Assembly: GCA_900239685.1 (NCBI GenBank)
Contig: OENT01000874.1
Location: 1 to 64,000 of the forward strand
Direction: 5' to 3'
DNA: 64,000 nt
Source: Rotaria macrura
Taxonomy: Eukaryota; Rotifera; Eurotatoria; Philodinida; Philodinidae
The notes under the pieces: model-generated
Databases searched by the model: none
The model's input: only the letters and a program-made list of their open reading frames with translations
What the model was told of the DNA's origin: nothing
Made by a program: the position numbers and the translations under genes
Part shown: piece after piece, positions 48,316-60,600 of the stretch
How the letters are laid out: each line of letters opens with the position of its first letter
Position numbering within the stretch: position 1 is the first letter of the stretch

Positions 48316-51300
48316 CTAAAAAGAAATGAAAGAAAAGAAGGTGTACAGAATCAAGCAAGATTAGAGCGTTATAAAAAAATATTCATTGACTTCGACAAGA
48401 TACTTTTCGAACAATTAAATTTTGTCCTCAAAGTTTGAATGCATGCATGTTAGAAATAAACTATGTGCGCTCCAAATGAGAGCTCAAAAAAGCCTTGCCT
48501 ACGTTTGAATGTTCAAGTACGTACATAAACAGTTCAAAAATGTATTAAATTTAAGCATACATATACTGTGCTATCGAATCTTCTGCTGGGTCGCCATATT
48601 AGTAGATGAAATGAAAGTTTATTAATAGTGATGTTTTTCAATATAGATTTCTATATGTTTTCATGAATTATTGAAAAATATTCACATAAATCGTCATCAA
48701 TAGTTCACTATTTGTTTGATATGTAAACTCAAAGATCAGTCTACACCTTGAACTTACAAGTTATCCATAATTCTTATCACTTGACATTTTGAATCAACTA
48801 TTTTTTTTTCGAGTTTTTCTGTAGGAAAAAAGCAAATCATCTACCGGATGCAATAAACAAAGAACCATTTCCTTTCTAGTTGAATGAAAGAAATCGGTCT
48901 GATTTTTTACATGCTATATAAAACTTATAATTAATTATCAAAATTATTTTCTCGAGGTGATCTAGCCTAGATGGATGCTTCTGACCTGTAAGACAGTAAA
49001 AAGAAGTCTGAACTCTAACCACATCCCATGAAATGTATGTAATATTGAAAACTACAATCTCATCTTTTTTTCAGTATGAAGGAGCTCGAAGTATCTTGTA
49101 AGGCTTCTAATATCATTTCCTACATGCTTTTCTATTGATTCATATGTTGGTATGATCTACGTAATAATCTATTTGACTGTGCCGTACTTAAAGAGATATC
49201 TGAATTAAAAATTTTTATTAATTAGAAATAACTAGAACTTGCACCATTTTGTCTATACCAAATAGATACATATATGTATCATTCGAGCTTCCCAGCAAGA
49301 TAGACTTTTACACATATAGAAATTGAAAGCGAATGAATTTTTCTAAAATATATTACTGTGAGCTCTAATAGCGTTCCGAAACCATGGATAAATGAACCTT
49401 TCATTTTATTCATAAAGAGTAAAAGTAAGCTTATTTACTGTTCATTTTATTAATTTACTTACATAAACCATAGTTTGTCTTACTAACATTGCGTAGAATT
49501 TTATTTTTCGAAGAAATAGCTTTTTTTCAGTGCTACATATAATAAGTAATAACAATGTAAAACTCTATTCGAAACAATATTCTTCGCTAATTTGTCAATG
49601 ATCATTTGTTCCGAATTTTGATTCGGATAGAAAATCGAACAAAATAAGCCATAAGGACTGAATCGTTCCCGAAGAACTCTAATCAACAGATACGTTGGCT
49701 CAGTGTATATAGGCTTATTTCAAATTATTCATCCTCGATCTTATTATCAAGCAAAAAGCACTGAAGCTGAGAATTATTACAACTAAAGTTACAGTTGATA
49801 CCATTTCGGATAACAGATTTTGATATGAAAACTATCAATATTTGTGCAGGTACTCATTTCTGTCCTGCGATTATTGACTGTAGGTATTTAACTAGAAAAA
49901 GTATACATTTTTGCAATTTATTCTATCCGAATTGAGATCGAATTGAAGAACTATTTTAATCGCTTTATGTCCACAATATTCAAGGATACACGAGAGGAAT
50001 AATCGTGTGTCGTATTTGCATTAATAAACAGGTATAAAATGCTTTAGTATATGTTTACATCGAATGATTTAAAAATGGAAACTTCTCAAATAAATGTTTC
50101 CGACGTTCATGACCGCCGAGAGAGAAAAAGAAAACTGATTTAGGCATTTGTTTACAACAGACATGCAATATTTCAAATAATGGACGCTGATACAATGGTT
50201 GTCTTTATTTGAAAAAATAAACGTCTAACGTACATTTTAAATGTTTTACTGACTATAAATAGATACTAGTAGAGTTGGCAAAAGAAATATTCAGAAATGG
50301 TGATGATTTTTAAAGATTTTCTCAATGTTAAGTAGTTTTTCTTTTATCTATAGCAATGATTAATCGAGAAAAATAATATTGTTGATTTCTACCCAACTAA
50401 AGCTAGTTCATTTAGAGGATAAAACGTTTTGTGCGCTCATTATTCATGTGATCTTTCTTAAATTAAGCATCGAATTGATTTCGAAATATGAACACTGTTC
50501 ATAATAGAATAAAATTTTTATGGAAAATATTTTAAAATTGATTTCAAGCATCCGATCATTTCGGTTTTATAATACAACTAAACTTCACTTCGATACGAAA
50601 AAAAGAATTACCAATCCAACAAGACTAATGCATCGACTGCATAGTCACTTTTAACCGTATGAGTCGAAACATAAATTGATCCTTCTTTCGAAGTACACGG
50701 GTACTGAAATCAAATTCTAATTTGTGCTACGTTATGTACTAAAGAATGAAATCGCAAGATCATCATTTTGGAGTTTACTCGTAGGCTATTAAATATACTT
50801 GTAATGAGTGTCGACGACGGAGTATTCTCGTTGTAAGAAATCAAATCTTCAAAAGATTACATTGATTTCTCCAGTCTTTTTGAAAAAAATGAATGAGTAT
50901 TATGTCGTTTTTTTGAAAAGAATACTCTGTTAAGAATACCCATTAGTTATACACGGAAAAAAATTTAATTATACGGAACCATTCCATTTTAATTAGTTAA
51001 CGTCGTCAGACAGACAATAGAAAAGAACTCATAAGAAATATGTCACAATTTCAATGAGAAAATATTAAATCATAATGAAAAAGCATTCTATTTCCAAGCG
51101 TATGAATTGTTAATTCAACATAATTTTGTTTCAAATACAAAATACTAAGCTGTTGCCGATTCGAATTTTTTAAAAGAAATTCATTTTGTTCGGTTTCGAA
51201 TGTCAATAAATCCATGTTCGAAAATCAAGTGCATATATTTCTTGGACGTTCATACTTTCTAAAATTATTTAGATGAATTTTTCAAAGGAAGGAATATTGT

Positions 51301-52730
51301 GATTATCTAGTAAAAAAATCATCGATTTATCGTATTTTCGTGTGAAAAAATCTGTATTAAAATTGTCATGCTCTTAAAAATTTCGATATAAATTATAACA
51401 TATCTTGATCAAATAAAATCTATGTTCGTTACACGACAATTATCAAAGTTGATTTCTTATTAAAAAAAATACATCTATATGTTTTAAGAAAACTAGATTT
51501 ATAAGAAATGACGTTTCGTTTAAGGGATACAGTTATTTAGAAAAAAAAACCGAAAGATAAATATCACGTAAGATTAGTCAATAAAAATTTGTCTATCTGC
51601 TATGAGACGCACTCGAAAGTGATTCGTCCTTGAGAAATATTTGAGTACAAATGTAATCATTTAAGATACAATCATTGACCCTAATTAACAATAGTAATTC
51701 ACTTCGTTCTCTTCTCTATTTTGACGTCGATTATTCTTTTATGCTCGAATTAACAAATACAAAGGTGAAGGACTAGTATTTAACTTATTCGATCGGTTCA
51801 CATTGATCCGTTTTGCTAATATTGAACTTCTATCGATGGGTAAAAGTAATCTTTTGAACATTGAATTGTATCGAGTCACTGATTCGCGTTACTCGTTCAT
51901 CAATTAAATTCAATTTGAATGTATCATATAAAAGGATATAGGCAGTAAATTCTCGAAGAAACACAAATTAAACCATGCCTGAATGGAAATGAAAAGGTTG
52001 CAAAGAAAAAATCAGTTACATTCACTAATAAAACACCAAAAATGATACTATCGTACACAGAATAGCTTGCTTAATGGTTAGTTAATTTATATGAATAGAA
52101 AGTGTCGACGGAATATACAATTGAAAGGAATAAAATTGAGTTGAAAACGTTAAAAGAAAATTGATTATTCACTATGTCAATAATTTCATGAGTTGTTGAA
52201 ATTAATAGATACTTACTTGCAATATAAATTTATAGAATAACAATGAAATAACGCCAATATTGTTCAAACCCCAAGAAAATCATATTCTGCATTATTCTAA
52301 ACAGATGATTTGTTATTACAACTTAAAGTCTGTCACCATCTGATATCGACCAAACAAAGATTGATAAAGTACATTTTCTTTTATTTTAATATCTTCTTCA
52401 TAAAAATGTATACCTGCACTTGCTTCTCTTATCTGAAATTCTTATCTAAAGCAAACCTACCAAAGTGATGCTTGCTTAGGGAGGAAAGCGTTGGCCATCA
52501 ACATCAGCATCTAATTTAAATACAAGGTGCCGAAGGTAGTGAAAGTGTTGAAAAAGTAATGTAGGTGCTGAACAAGTGTTGTAAGTGCTCGTGAATGCAG
52601 AAGAACTCTGTGAAAATCAAGCAGTAAAATATGATAGGAAGATGGTACTCTTCATTTGTTAGCTTTCATATGTCTAGAAAGAAAGAAAGAAACAAGCAGC
52701 GTCGCTGATGTTTTATGATAGAACGAAGAA
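48316..52730. other. gene-poor AT-rich region
   Basis: About 4.4 kb without a gene. The 61-codon minus frame at 49501-49686 has no support. From 52500 to 52600 there are repeated words of the form 'gtgNNgaaNaagtg' (GTAGTGAAAGTGTTGAAAAA, GTGCTGAACAAGTGTTG), which recur loosely at 58000-58060. Confidence 0.4.
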
Positions 52731-52734
52731 AAAG

Positions 52735-52800
52735 TGAACTAATTGGGACACGAACCCACACCTTATGCTATACCGACAGGAGTCCTAGCAATAGTTAGAC
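52735..52800 (-). pseudogene. tRNA-like relic (possible SINE head)
   Basis: On the minus strand the segment includes TGTGGGTTCGTGTCCCA, which resembles a tRNA T-arm and pol III B box (GGTTCRANNCC) with A58 changed to T, and about 40 nt upstream TAACTATTGCTAGGACTC, resembling a degenerate A box/D-arm. The acceptor and anticodon stems do not pair well, so this is not a functional tRNA. It may be a tRNA pseudogene or the head of a tRNA-derived SINE. Confidence 0.25.
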
Positions 52801-53426
52801 ACTAGAAGAACATCTTAATATTCGTTCTGCGTTAATATGTTACATCCCTAACGCTAACATCGTTGAATGCTCAATTTAATCACAATATCAGTGAACAAAT
52901 CGAAAATCCAATGAGAAATTTTCCCATTTCTATATCTCATAACTTAATAACACTATAAACCTCAGCTCACTGTTTTTTTTATAATTATGAAAGGGAGAAG
53001 TAACTATTTCCTTCTAAATATAGACTTAGTGATTGTGTGTCTCATTCCTATTGAATCGAATATATGTAACATGTTTTCTTTAATGCACTCAAAAATGCGT
53101 GTATCATACGCACTTATTAACAAGTAATCGATTGATGAAGAACCCACTTCATATCACCTTTTCATGATCTCAAAAGCTTGAATCTGGAAAACATTCATGA
53201 TATATTGCTGCCTATGAAAAAAATCGTCAAAACCATTCTCTTTTTGGGTTCTCTCAGTAATATTCACTCAAAACAAGTAATATTGCTTGTTTTGTCGGAA
53301 TGTTTCTACACTGAAAAAATAGGTACCACACGAAACCAAAAAGAGTTCCGATTTTTGCAACGAAATCGAAATCCTTTGAGGTTTCATAAACAGCCGTAAC
53401 TGTTAATAGCTGATAATAATGGATTC

Positions 53427-53887
53427 TTACTTAGGGTTCTGTATACAATTCACCATGCAACATTCAACGAAGGTTTCGTCGAATGCTTTGCTCCAAAACG
53501 GAAGCATTTTTCCATTACTATCCAATGCCAAATACATCCAATCTCTAAAAAACAAACCAGATCCCGTAGAAACCACCAAGAAAGATGCCCAAGAATCATT
53601 GCATTCTGTGAAAAACACACGATATCGCTGGTCTGGAGAATGGAAGCAATATTCCGATGGCAAATTTTTCAAATATTTTCCTGATGATATATGATCATCT
53701 AGCACACAGATACAGCAGCTTGATTGAAATTCATTAGAGAACATCAGTAATCTCTACGACCAGAGTACTGCTTGCATGCTCCAACGATAACAAGTAGTTT
53801 CCTTCAGAATACGGCGAGTTTCACTCATATTTTCTGCCAGTACCTCTAACTTAATGCAGGCGGAACGTTCAGCACAGGATGTTCGTT
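53427..53887 (-). pseudogene. broken coding sequence of unknown family
   Basis: After an acceptor-like CTATTTAG (AG at 53889-53888) one minus-strand frame reads RTSCAERSACIKLEVLAENM and on to RWSMQAVLWS, meets a single TAG (53756-53754), and continues in the same frame for 105 more codons to 53427 (with SPDQRYRVFFTECNDSW, FFRDWMYLALDSNGKMLPFW). The composition is protein-like on both sides of the stop. The lower part faintly recalls a beta-rich repeat such as a bulb-type lectin, but I cannot support that. A plus-strand frame of 91 codons (53419-53694) covers the same bases and is the alternative. It lies in a transposon-rich region, so it may be a decayed gene or element fragment. Confidence 0.35.
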
Positions 53888-54569
53888 CTAAATAGAAATA
53901 AAAGATTTCAGCTAGTTGTAACTTTTGGAATCGAACTCACCATTATTATTTGTTCATCTGAAAATTTATCTAAATAGAAATAAGATAAGTAACAGCCGTC
54001 CCATGGACTGCATAAGGCAGAAATATTCTATGAAGATACTGATATCGATCGAACAGATGTATTAATTTTACTTCTGAATGGCGACTGAAATTTGACCGAG
54101 TTGCAAATCGAAGAAACAGTGTTTGATTGTAAATTAATCTTACGTAATTGCATATTCCAACTACAAGTTTGAATGAAAGGAAAGCAGCTATATCGAGGTC
54201 GACTTTAATTCTTTAATTCTTCTGTGACATCAAATAGAACGGTATTGTTTTTCGATGGTTTTTCGATTCTCACACAATGCCTGAAAAGATCCGTAGCAAA
54301 CAATTCCAGCGTCACGATAAAAATTCATCTTGTTGAGCGGTCCACTTTCTGGTCAACGGGCGCTGTGATCGAAAAAATGATAACAAATTGGGATCCCTGA
54401 ACCTTGATAATGTATTGCGAACTTTGATCAGAATTAAGAACGGAATTGAAATAAAATATTTAACTTTGTACCCTCGAAATTTTAATGGGTCCCATTTAAT
54501 GATAGAAAAAGTCCGTTTGAGACATTTTGCACTACGGGAGGAGGGGGGTGGAGGTGGCTTTGTCTTTAT
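53888..54569. other. no gene recognised; G-rich motif
   Basis: Contains a purine run GGGAGGAGGGGGGTGGAGGT at about 54537-54556 within an otherwise AT-rich region. The 63-codon plus frame covering it (54388-54579) is not convincing. Confidence 0.35.
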
Positions 54570-54890
54570 TTTAAAGTAATTTTCTAAGTTACGTGGATTT
54601 TCTTTTTTTAATAACTATCACTATCCGGACTGGTTGATTGATGCTCGCTAGACTCTCTGCAACCTATAAGACGACAAAAAATGAAAAATAAAGTAATTTA
54701 ATACGACTTTAATAACTTTATATTTTAGTCTTAAATATTAAATTTGTTTAAAGTCGCTCGAAACTAGTTTTAATTTGTCATTTTTTTACGTCTCATAGGT
54801 AGAACAGAGTCTAGCGAGCATCAATCAACTAGTCCGGATGATGATAATTATTAAAAACAGAAAATCCATTTTAATTTTAAAGAAAAGTTA
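54570..54890. repeat. foldback element next to the hAT insertion
   Basis: The arms 54594-54685 and about 54770-54868 are imperfect reverse complements. TTGATTGATGCTCGCTAGAC (54633-54652) faces GTCTAGCGAGCATCAATCAA (about 54811-54830), and TGGATTTTC at 54594 faces GAAAATCCA at 54860-54868. The loop is about 85 bp and AT-rich. It is non-coding and MITE-like. The outer arm ends about 20-40 bp from the hAT element, so the hAT may have inserted into or beside this element. Confidence 0.7.
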
Positions 54891-54915
54891 AATTCAAACA
54901 CTTTAACTTCACCAC

Positions 54916-57632
54916 TAGGGATGGCACTTTCACTTTCCTTTCGTAAAGGAAAGTAAAATGTTGCACTTTCCTTTCCTAAGGAAAGGCAAGCTTTTTGACA
55001 TTCCCTACTTTCCTTTCCGAAAAGAAAGGAAAGGAAATCTATACAATGAGCTGAGCGATAGGTTTTAAAAGCTTTCATATATATATTATGTGTTTAATAT
55101 GTGAAGCCTTAACAGACAGATGGTGAATATTTTCCAACTATTTCCTGATTATTTCTTGATTTTCTTTCTCCTTCTTCACATTGATCACTTACTAGGCTAC
55201 CTTTGATTATCTCTTATTCAATTCCATTGACCTGGCACGGTCTGCTACATTTTCTGAGTTTTATCTCTCTGGCTACATGGTGATCCTAAGTAGATTCTTA
55301 CTGATGTGTTTTTTAGAAAAATCAATCATATATTAGATTTTAAATAAGAGTGTATTCTTGATAAAATTGAGTGCCTTCTATTGTCATCGACCAATATTAA
55401 GGATCATGATCTAAAACGAGATTTGAAGTATATAGGGTAGAAATTTAGACTCCTTCCCCCACAGACCATCAAACACATTTTATTTAACTAATTAACTACT
55501 AATAGTCTAATTAATTAATTAACGGCCGATCATAGACAGTGGCCGACGGCTTCAAATGATTATCGGAGATCATTTGTAGCTAACATTTAATTGAAATGTA
55601 GATACAGCTTTTCCTTCTTGAAGTTCTATACTGTGAAGTAAGAAATTATAAAGTATCTTCAATATACATAAAATGGCTCACTTTTCGAGAATTTGCAGCG
55701 GTAATTTCATCATGCTTCAGATTTTAATTCTGTAGCCATTATGTTAACAACCTTCTTAAAGGTACCTATCATTGCTTTGTTGCTTTTAAGCATCCTTTTT
55801 ATTCATATTTTACAAGTGCAAGATGAAAAGATAAATGATCGATATAAGATAGAGAAAACAAAAATAGATGATTTTTCATCGAGTTTTGATCTCAGATCTT
55901 GATTTCTTCTTGTTCACCTTCTTTTCAATTTTATAGAGAAGTGAGCTATTGATGGAGATAAATTGCCCGACTTTCTTAAAAATATACCACAATCCGAATC
56001 CTTTTTCATTTTTCACGTTTCTCAAATCTTATTTCAGAGAAAAGACTAGATACTTGAAATTGAATTGCATTTATTGCCCGTATTAAGATATAATATTACA
56101 TAGGAAGTTGAGTAACTCCAGAAAACGAACAGCTAGTAGTCTAATTTTCTTCACTCAGAATTCGGCACTAGAGAACACTAATCTATACTAAAGTCACATA
56201 TTAACGAGATTCTCCCAAGTGGTTTCTGTTGGAACTTGAGCGAACAGCTTTCTCCTTTAGGTAAGTTTAGAACAATCTCTTCAAAACGTGCGTTACCTTG
56301 AACTTTGAAGTCTATTCTAGTAGATTCATTAAGTTTTTTTTGAGCAACGGATTTCAGACTCTGTATACACTAAACAATTAGCTTTCTCACGTCACTCAAC
56401 TGAGATGTTCAGATGAATCTGCCTGCCTTTCATGCTGATTGTCGTAGTAAAATTCTGTTTTTTATCCAGAGCTGTAATGTCTAGAACGAATGTTTATTAA
56501 AACAGGTGATCTTCGGCTCTTGTTGTCCTTCAATATGGTAGTTATGACTCGTAAAGGGCATAACTAGATGAGCTCTAGTCATCAGTGTACGTATGTGAGA
56601 TGTCTGTCTGCAAGTTGTAAGGAAATCGAAACTGTTTTTTTTGGCAGAATGAAGTATATTTTATCTATTTATGGAAAACCTATTATTCTTGGCGAGTGGC
56701 AGTTGATTCCTCTCATGTGTGTGCTATAATAATGCATCTTGAATGCGTTCATTAACAACATGAGCTCATTCAGGTGTGAAATTGATGATTCCCGATTATT
56801 ACAGTAATAGATTTACAATGAATGCACAATGAAGTTCCTTAATTGTGAAGGCGATGTTCCAAACATTCTAACACAAACTCCTTAGGTTAACTCTACAAAC
56901 GTTTTGAACGTCGCACAGCTTCTCGCCAAGCGACTACTCTCGAATAGCGGAAGGCACAGCCTATAGCTGTTTGGATTTCTAAGCTACACAATTTTTTCCA
57001 CACATTCTATTTTAAAACGATATTACAAGTCCCCGCATGTGTCACCATTCTCTGACTCTAGAGATTTTTCTCTTGGTAAATTCAGAAACTGAAAAATTCG
57101 ATTGATTGCATACTATATGAATTATGTATGATCATATAAAAGCTTGTTTAAACCCTCCAAAAATGAGTTGATAAGTTCGTAATTGTATGAAACCTAATCA
57201 GATAACACTGCCGAAAACACTTTTAAACACAACATAAGGGTACACACCAGAAAACATGGGCGTGCAACTAACAAGTTTGGTTCCTCATACTTAGCGAAAA
57301 ACACCCATCTTTTGTCCTTTTTGTGAGCTTAATCACGTTTTTTGACAGTGTTTTCTGCTTGAGAACTNNNNNNNNNNNNNNNNNNNNNNNNNNNNNNNNN
57401 NNNNNNNNCACCATTCGAACAATCATTGTAGAAAAGTGACTTCAAATTTGAGAAAAATAATAACGAAAGAAAGGAAACAAAGATCCATCAGTGTTACTCA
57501 TGTTTGGACGATTGCTTGGCCACATTTATCATCGTTAACACATATCCTGTGGAATTCTAAAAAACTAAAAGAGTTCAACTTTCCCTTCCTTTCCTTTCTG
57601 AAAGCAAAAGGAAAGTGAAAGTGCCACCCCTA
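54916..57632. mobile_element. hAT-type DNA transposon, non-autonomous or decayed
   Basis: The left terminus is TAGGGATGGCACTTTCACTT and the right terminus, read on the other strand, is TAGGGGTGGCACTTTCACTT: terminal inverted repeats of about 26 bp with one mismatch in the first 20. They are flanked by an exact 8-bp duplication, TTCACCAC (54908-54915 and 57633-57640). An 8-bp duplication and a (C/T)AGGG.TGG end are hallmarks of the hAT superfamily. Subterminal copies of CTTTCC/GGAAAG lie at 54935-55038 and 57580-57615, as expected for transposase-binding arrays. The 2.7 kb interior has no long frame, so no transposase is recognisable; a 41-N gap (57368-57408) interrupts it. The frames 54851-55078 (minus) and 57436-57618 (plus) only translate the termini. 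Confidence 0.85.
57368..57408. other. assembly gap (41 N)
   Basis: Run of N inside the hAT-type element, 224 bp before its right end. Confidence 0.95.
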
Positions 57633-57640
57633 TTCACCAC

Positions 57641-60600
57641 TTTAATTAAAGTGTTACCCCTACTTGTGATTACTATTTAATTTCACTTTTTTTCTTTAAA
57701 TATAGGCCAGTTTATTTCAGATAAATGTTTTTAGCTTAATCATGCTAACGTTCACTCAAAAGCTAATAGAGAAAGAAATTACTCGAACAAGTTTCAGCTA
57801 TAACAATGATCTATTTTATGAATTTATTAAATAAGTGTATGGTTGTAATATTGCTGAATTATTCAGCTTTCAAACAATCAGGAATGTAGCATTTCTTCTT
57901 GATACATCGTGTAAAGATCTCCTAATGGTTTTATCAACGGGGATGTGGTTCCAAGGGGGGAAGATGCTGCACTTGAGCGCTAAATTTTTCTACCAGTTGT
58001 TGTAGGTACTGAAAAAGAATGAAGATGTGAAGCCGGTGCTGTGCAAGTTAAAGGCGCTCTTACATATTTGGAGTTAGTCTAGAAATTAGGGTGATTGCCA
58101 TCGATAAGAGTGATAGAGTGAATAACCATAAGAACAACACTTCATGAAAACTGGTGAACCGTGCAGCATAAAAGAAAAATCGATTACTAAATTAAGAGCC
58201 TGATCGATTCCGAAGGTTTTTTACAATTATAGTATGTTCTTTACAAAAGAATATCTTTTCGTGCATGTGGTCCCCCACAGACAGGTGTAATTTTCTCATT
58301 AAAATCATATGCTTTGACATGATTACTGCATTTTCTTATTTTATCTTATATTTAAGAAATCTATTGACTATGTGTAGAAAATTTTCTGGTTTTTTCATTT
58401 CGAAACCCGAAAGATGTCAATTTAAATGTAAACTATTATGTGAAGCAATACGATGAGAAAGTAGACATAGCTAGGTTTACAAGTCTGAATCAATAGATTA
58501 AAATAGTTCATTCAACAAGAGATAGATTGTATAACAATGGCTCCCATCTTGTCGTGTGAGACATTCCATCGGAAGCTCTGCTTACCAGTATTAGCGAAAA
58601 TTTGTTTGTCTTCTTCCTGTGTCTGATTTTTTTTGAATCGATACACCGACATGTGATAACCACAAATATCATATGTTTTTACAGACTAGCCTCTCAGTAA
58701 GAGACATTTAAACCACTCTTTTAAGTATCGAAAATCAGCTTTCACTAGAGATAACCACTCATATCTGTGAATGATTCACACAGAATCAGTCTATCGACGT
58801 AGAATTCTTTTCTCTATCAGAATATATATCAAAGTTTAAAGATAAAGGTGTTCATCACTCGATCATGAGCGAATATCAGTCCGATGGACTCTATCGTCAT
58901 AAACAGTAATTTCGTAGATCTAACAGAAAACCCGAATGTATTGACGAATCAGCGTGATTTTTATATGTACATAACAATCCAGAGCCTTCTTCCTAGTTGG
59001 ATAATTTTGAGAATGATATTTGAGAGTTCAGTGAGCATTTAATATAAACTCAATATTTTCGACTATATTCAAATCGAAGGGGTATAAAATCGTTCTGAAG
59101 AGTGTCAACGATAGAATCATTAGACAGAGGAGCTGTATCAGTCCGTACAAGTAAAAATCACTTTGATTCATCGATACATTCTAGTTTTCTGTTAGATCTT
59201 GAAGGTATATAGGTGTGAGAGTGTTGAGTTCAATCTACTTCTTCTCTTTAATGACACCCACACCCAGAGGACTCCATATCATTTTACTCGATGTGCAAGC
59301 TGTTAATTTCAAATAGCCATCATAATCACAGTGTGTAAAACAAGAACGATGCATTTTCTGTATGGCCAATTATCTTGAACAACATGACATATTATTCCAT
59401 CACTTATCGCCATGAATCTTACATGCAAACCGCACCTAACCTACAATTAAAGTTAGTTTGTTTTATCGCTTCATAAAGAATCATCGATAATGGTGAATGA
59501 TAAGGAATGTCTTATTCGACACATATATTAATAGTTTTATATTTGGTTACCACCAGCGATATGTCGTTATGTGAGTTGAATTCTTGGCTTTTCAAACCGA
59601 ACCAATCAAAACTGGAGCTGTCACTTTTAAAATGTTGTCGGAGGAAACCGAGAAAGTTCTTCGAAATCTCGTATTTCATCTCCAGTACGTTTAATGAAAT
59701 TTTTCGTCCTGATTAAAGATGTTGTTTCGACTTCGAAACGAAAGTTGAAATTCAAGATATGCAGTTTGCGAGCGTTCGATTGAATGACTCTGAGTGCTCT
59801 AAGATTTGTAGATTATAGAGAGATTTTCAGATAGGTGCTCGTAAAACTAAGTGGTCGATGAACCGCTCGAAGTGCTCTCTTTAACTTATTCTTTGAGTTC
59901 TGCACCTCTCACAGAATTTGGGCACTTTCTCCAAATGAAAATCAAGTTTTTTCTAGTCGTGTGTCAGATCAATATTTATACTAATTTAATGCTAGTATTA
60001 AGTAATATTTAGCGTTATGACCCTACGACAAAACTTACAATTTATATTGATGAATCTATTACTGAATTGCAGTCAACATTCTAACTGGCTCTAGTGATCT
60101 TTGTACTACTAATTTAATAGGAAAAAATTGCAAATACCGGTAAATTCATGCACTCCTAGATAAACTTACTATAGCTAAAAACAGTTCACATTAAACTTGT
60201 ATCGCAAAAACGTTAAAATCAGTCAGAACGATGGTTGCATCTCAGTATTACATGAATCGTTACGAGGGTCTATATTTTTGTCTTCGAATCAGAACAAGAA
60301 ATACTGTTGCTATCCGTAAACAAATGCTTAGTTGAAACTCGTATTTTATAAAAAGAAGGGAACCATTTGATACTTGCAGTACTTATATCGGATTGAAGTG
60401 TCCCTTCTTATAGTTTCCAAGGTCGATGAAGTAGCGAGTTATATTAACAACTAAGCTAAGCACACATAGACTAATGTATTTTTGTATCAGAGCTCTACGT
60501 GGGATGGGATGGAAAAGAAAAGATTATCCCGTGAGACATGCCAGTTGGTCCTTTACGATCTCATAGGATAGGACAATCCCATCCAGTCGGGAGTCCTATT

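Noticed and set aside
53915..53945. Perfect pol III B-box-like word AGTTCGATTCC on the minus strand
   Set aside because: No A box at a suitable distance and no tRNA fold; probably chance.
60490..60600. GGATGGGAT words in inverted orientation as a MITE
   Set aside because: Only about 10 bp pair and no target duplication is visible; noted as a possible hairpin only.
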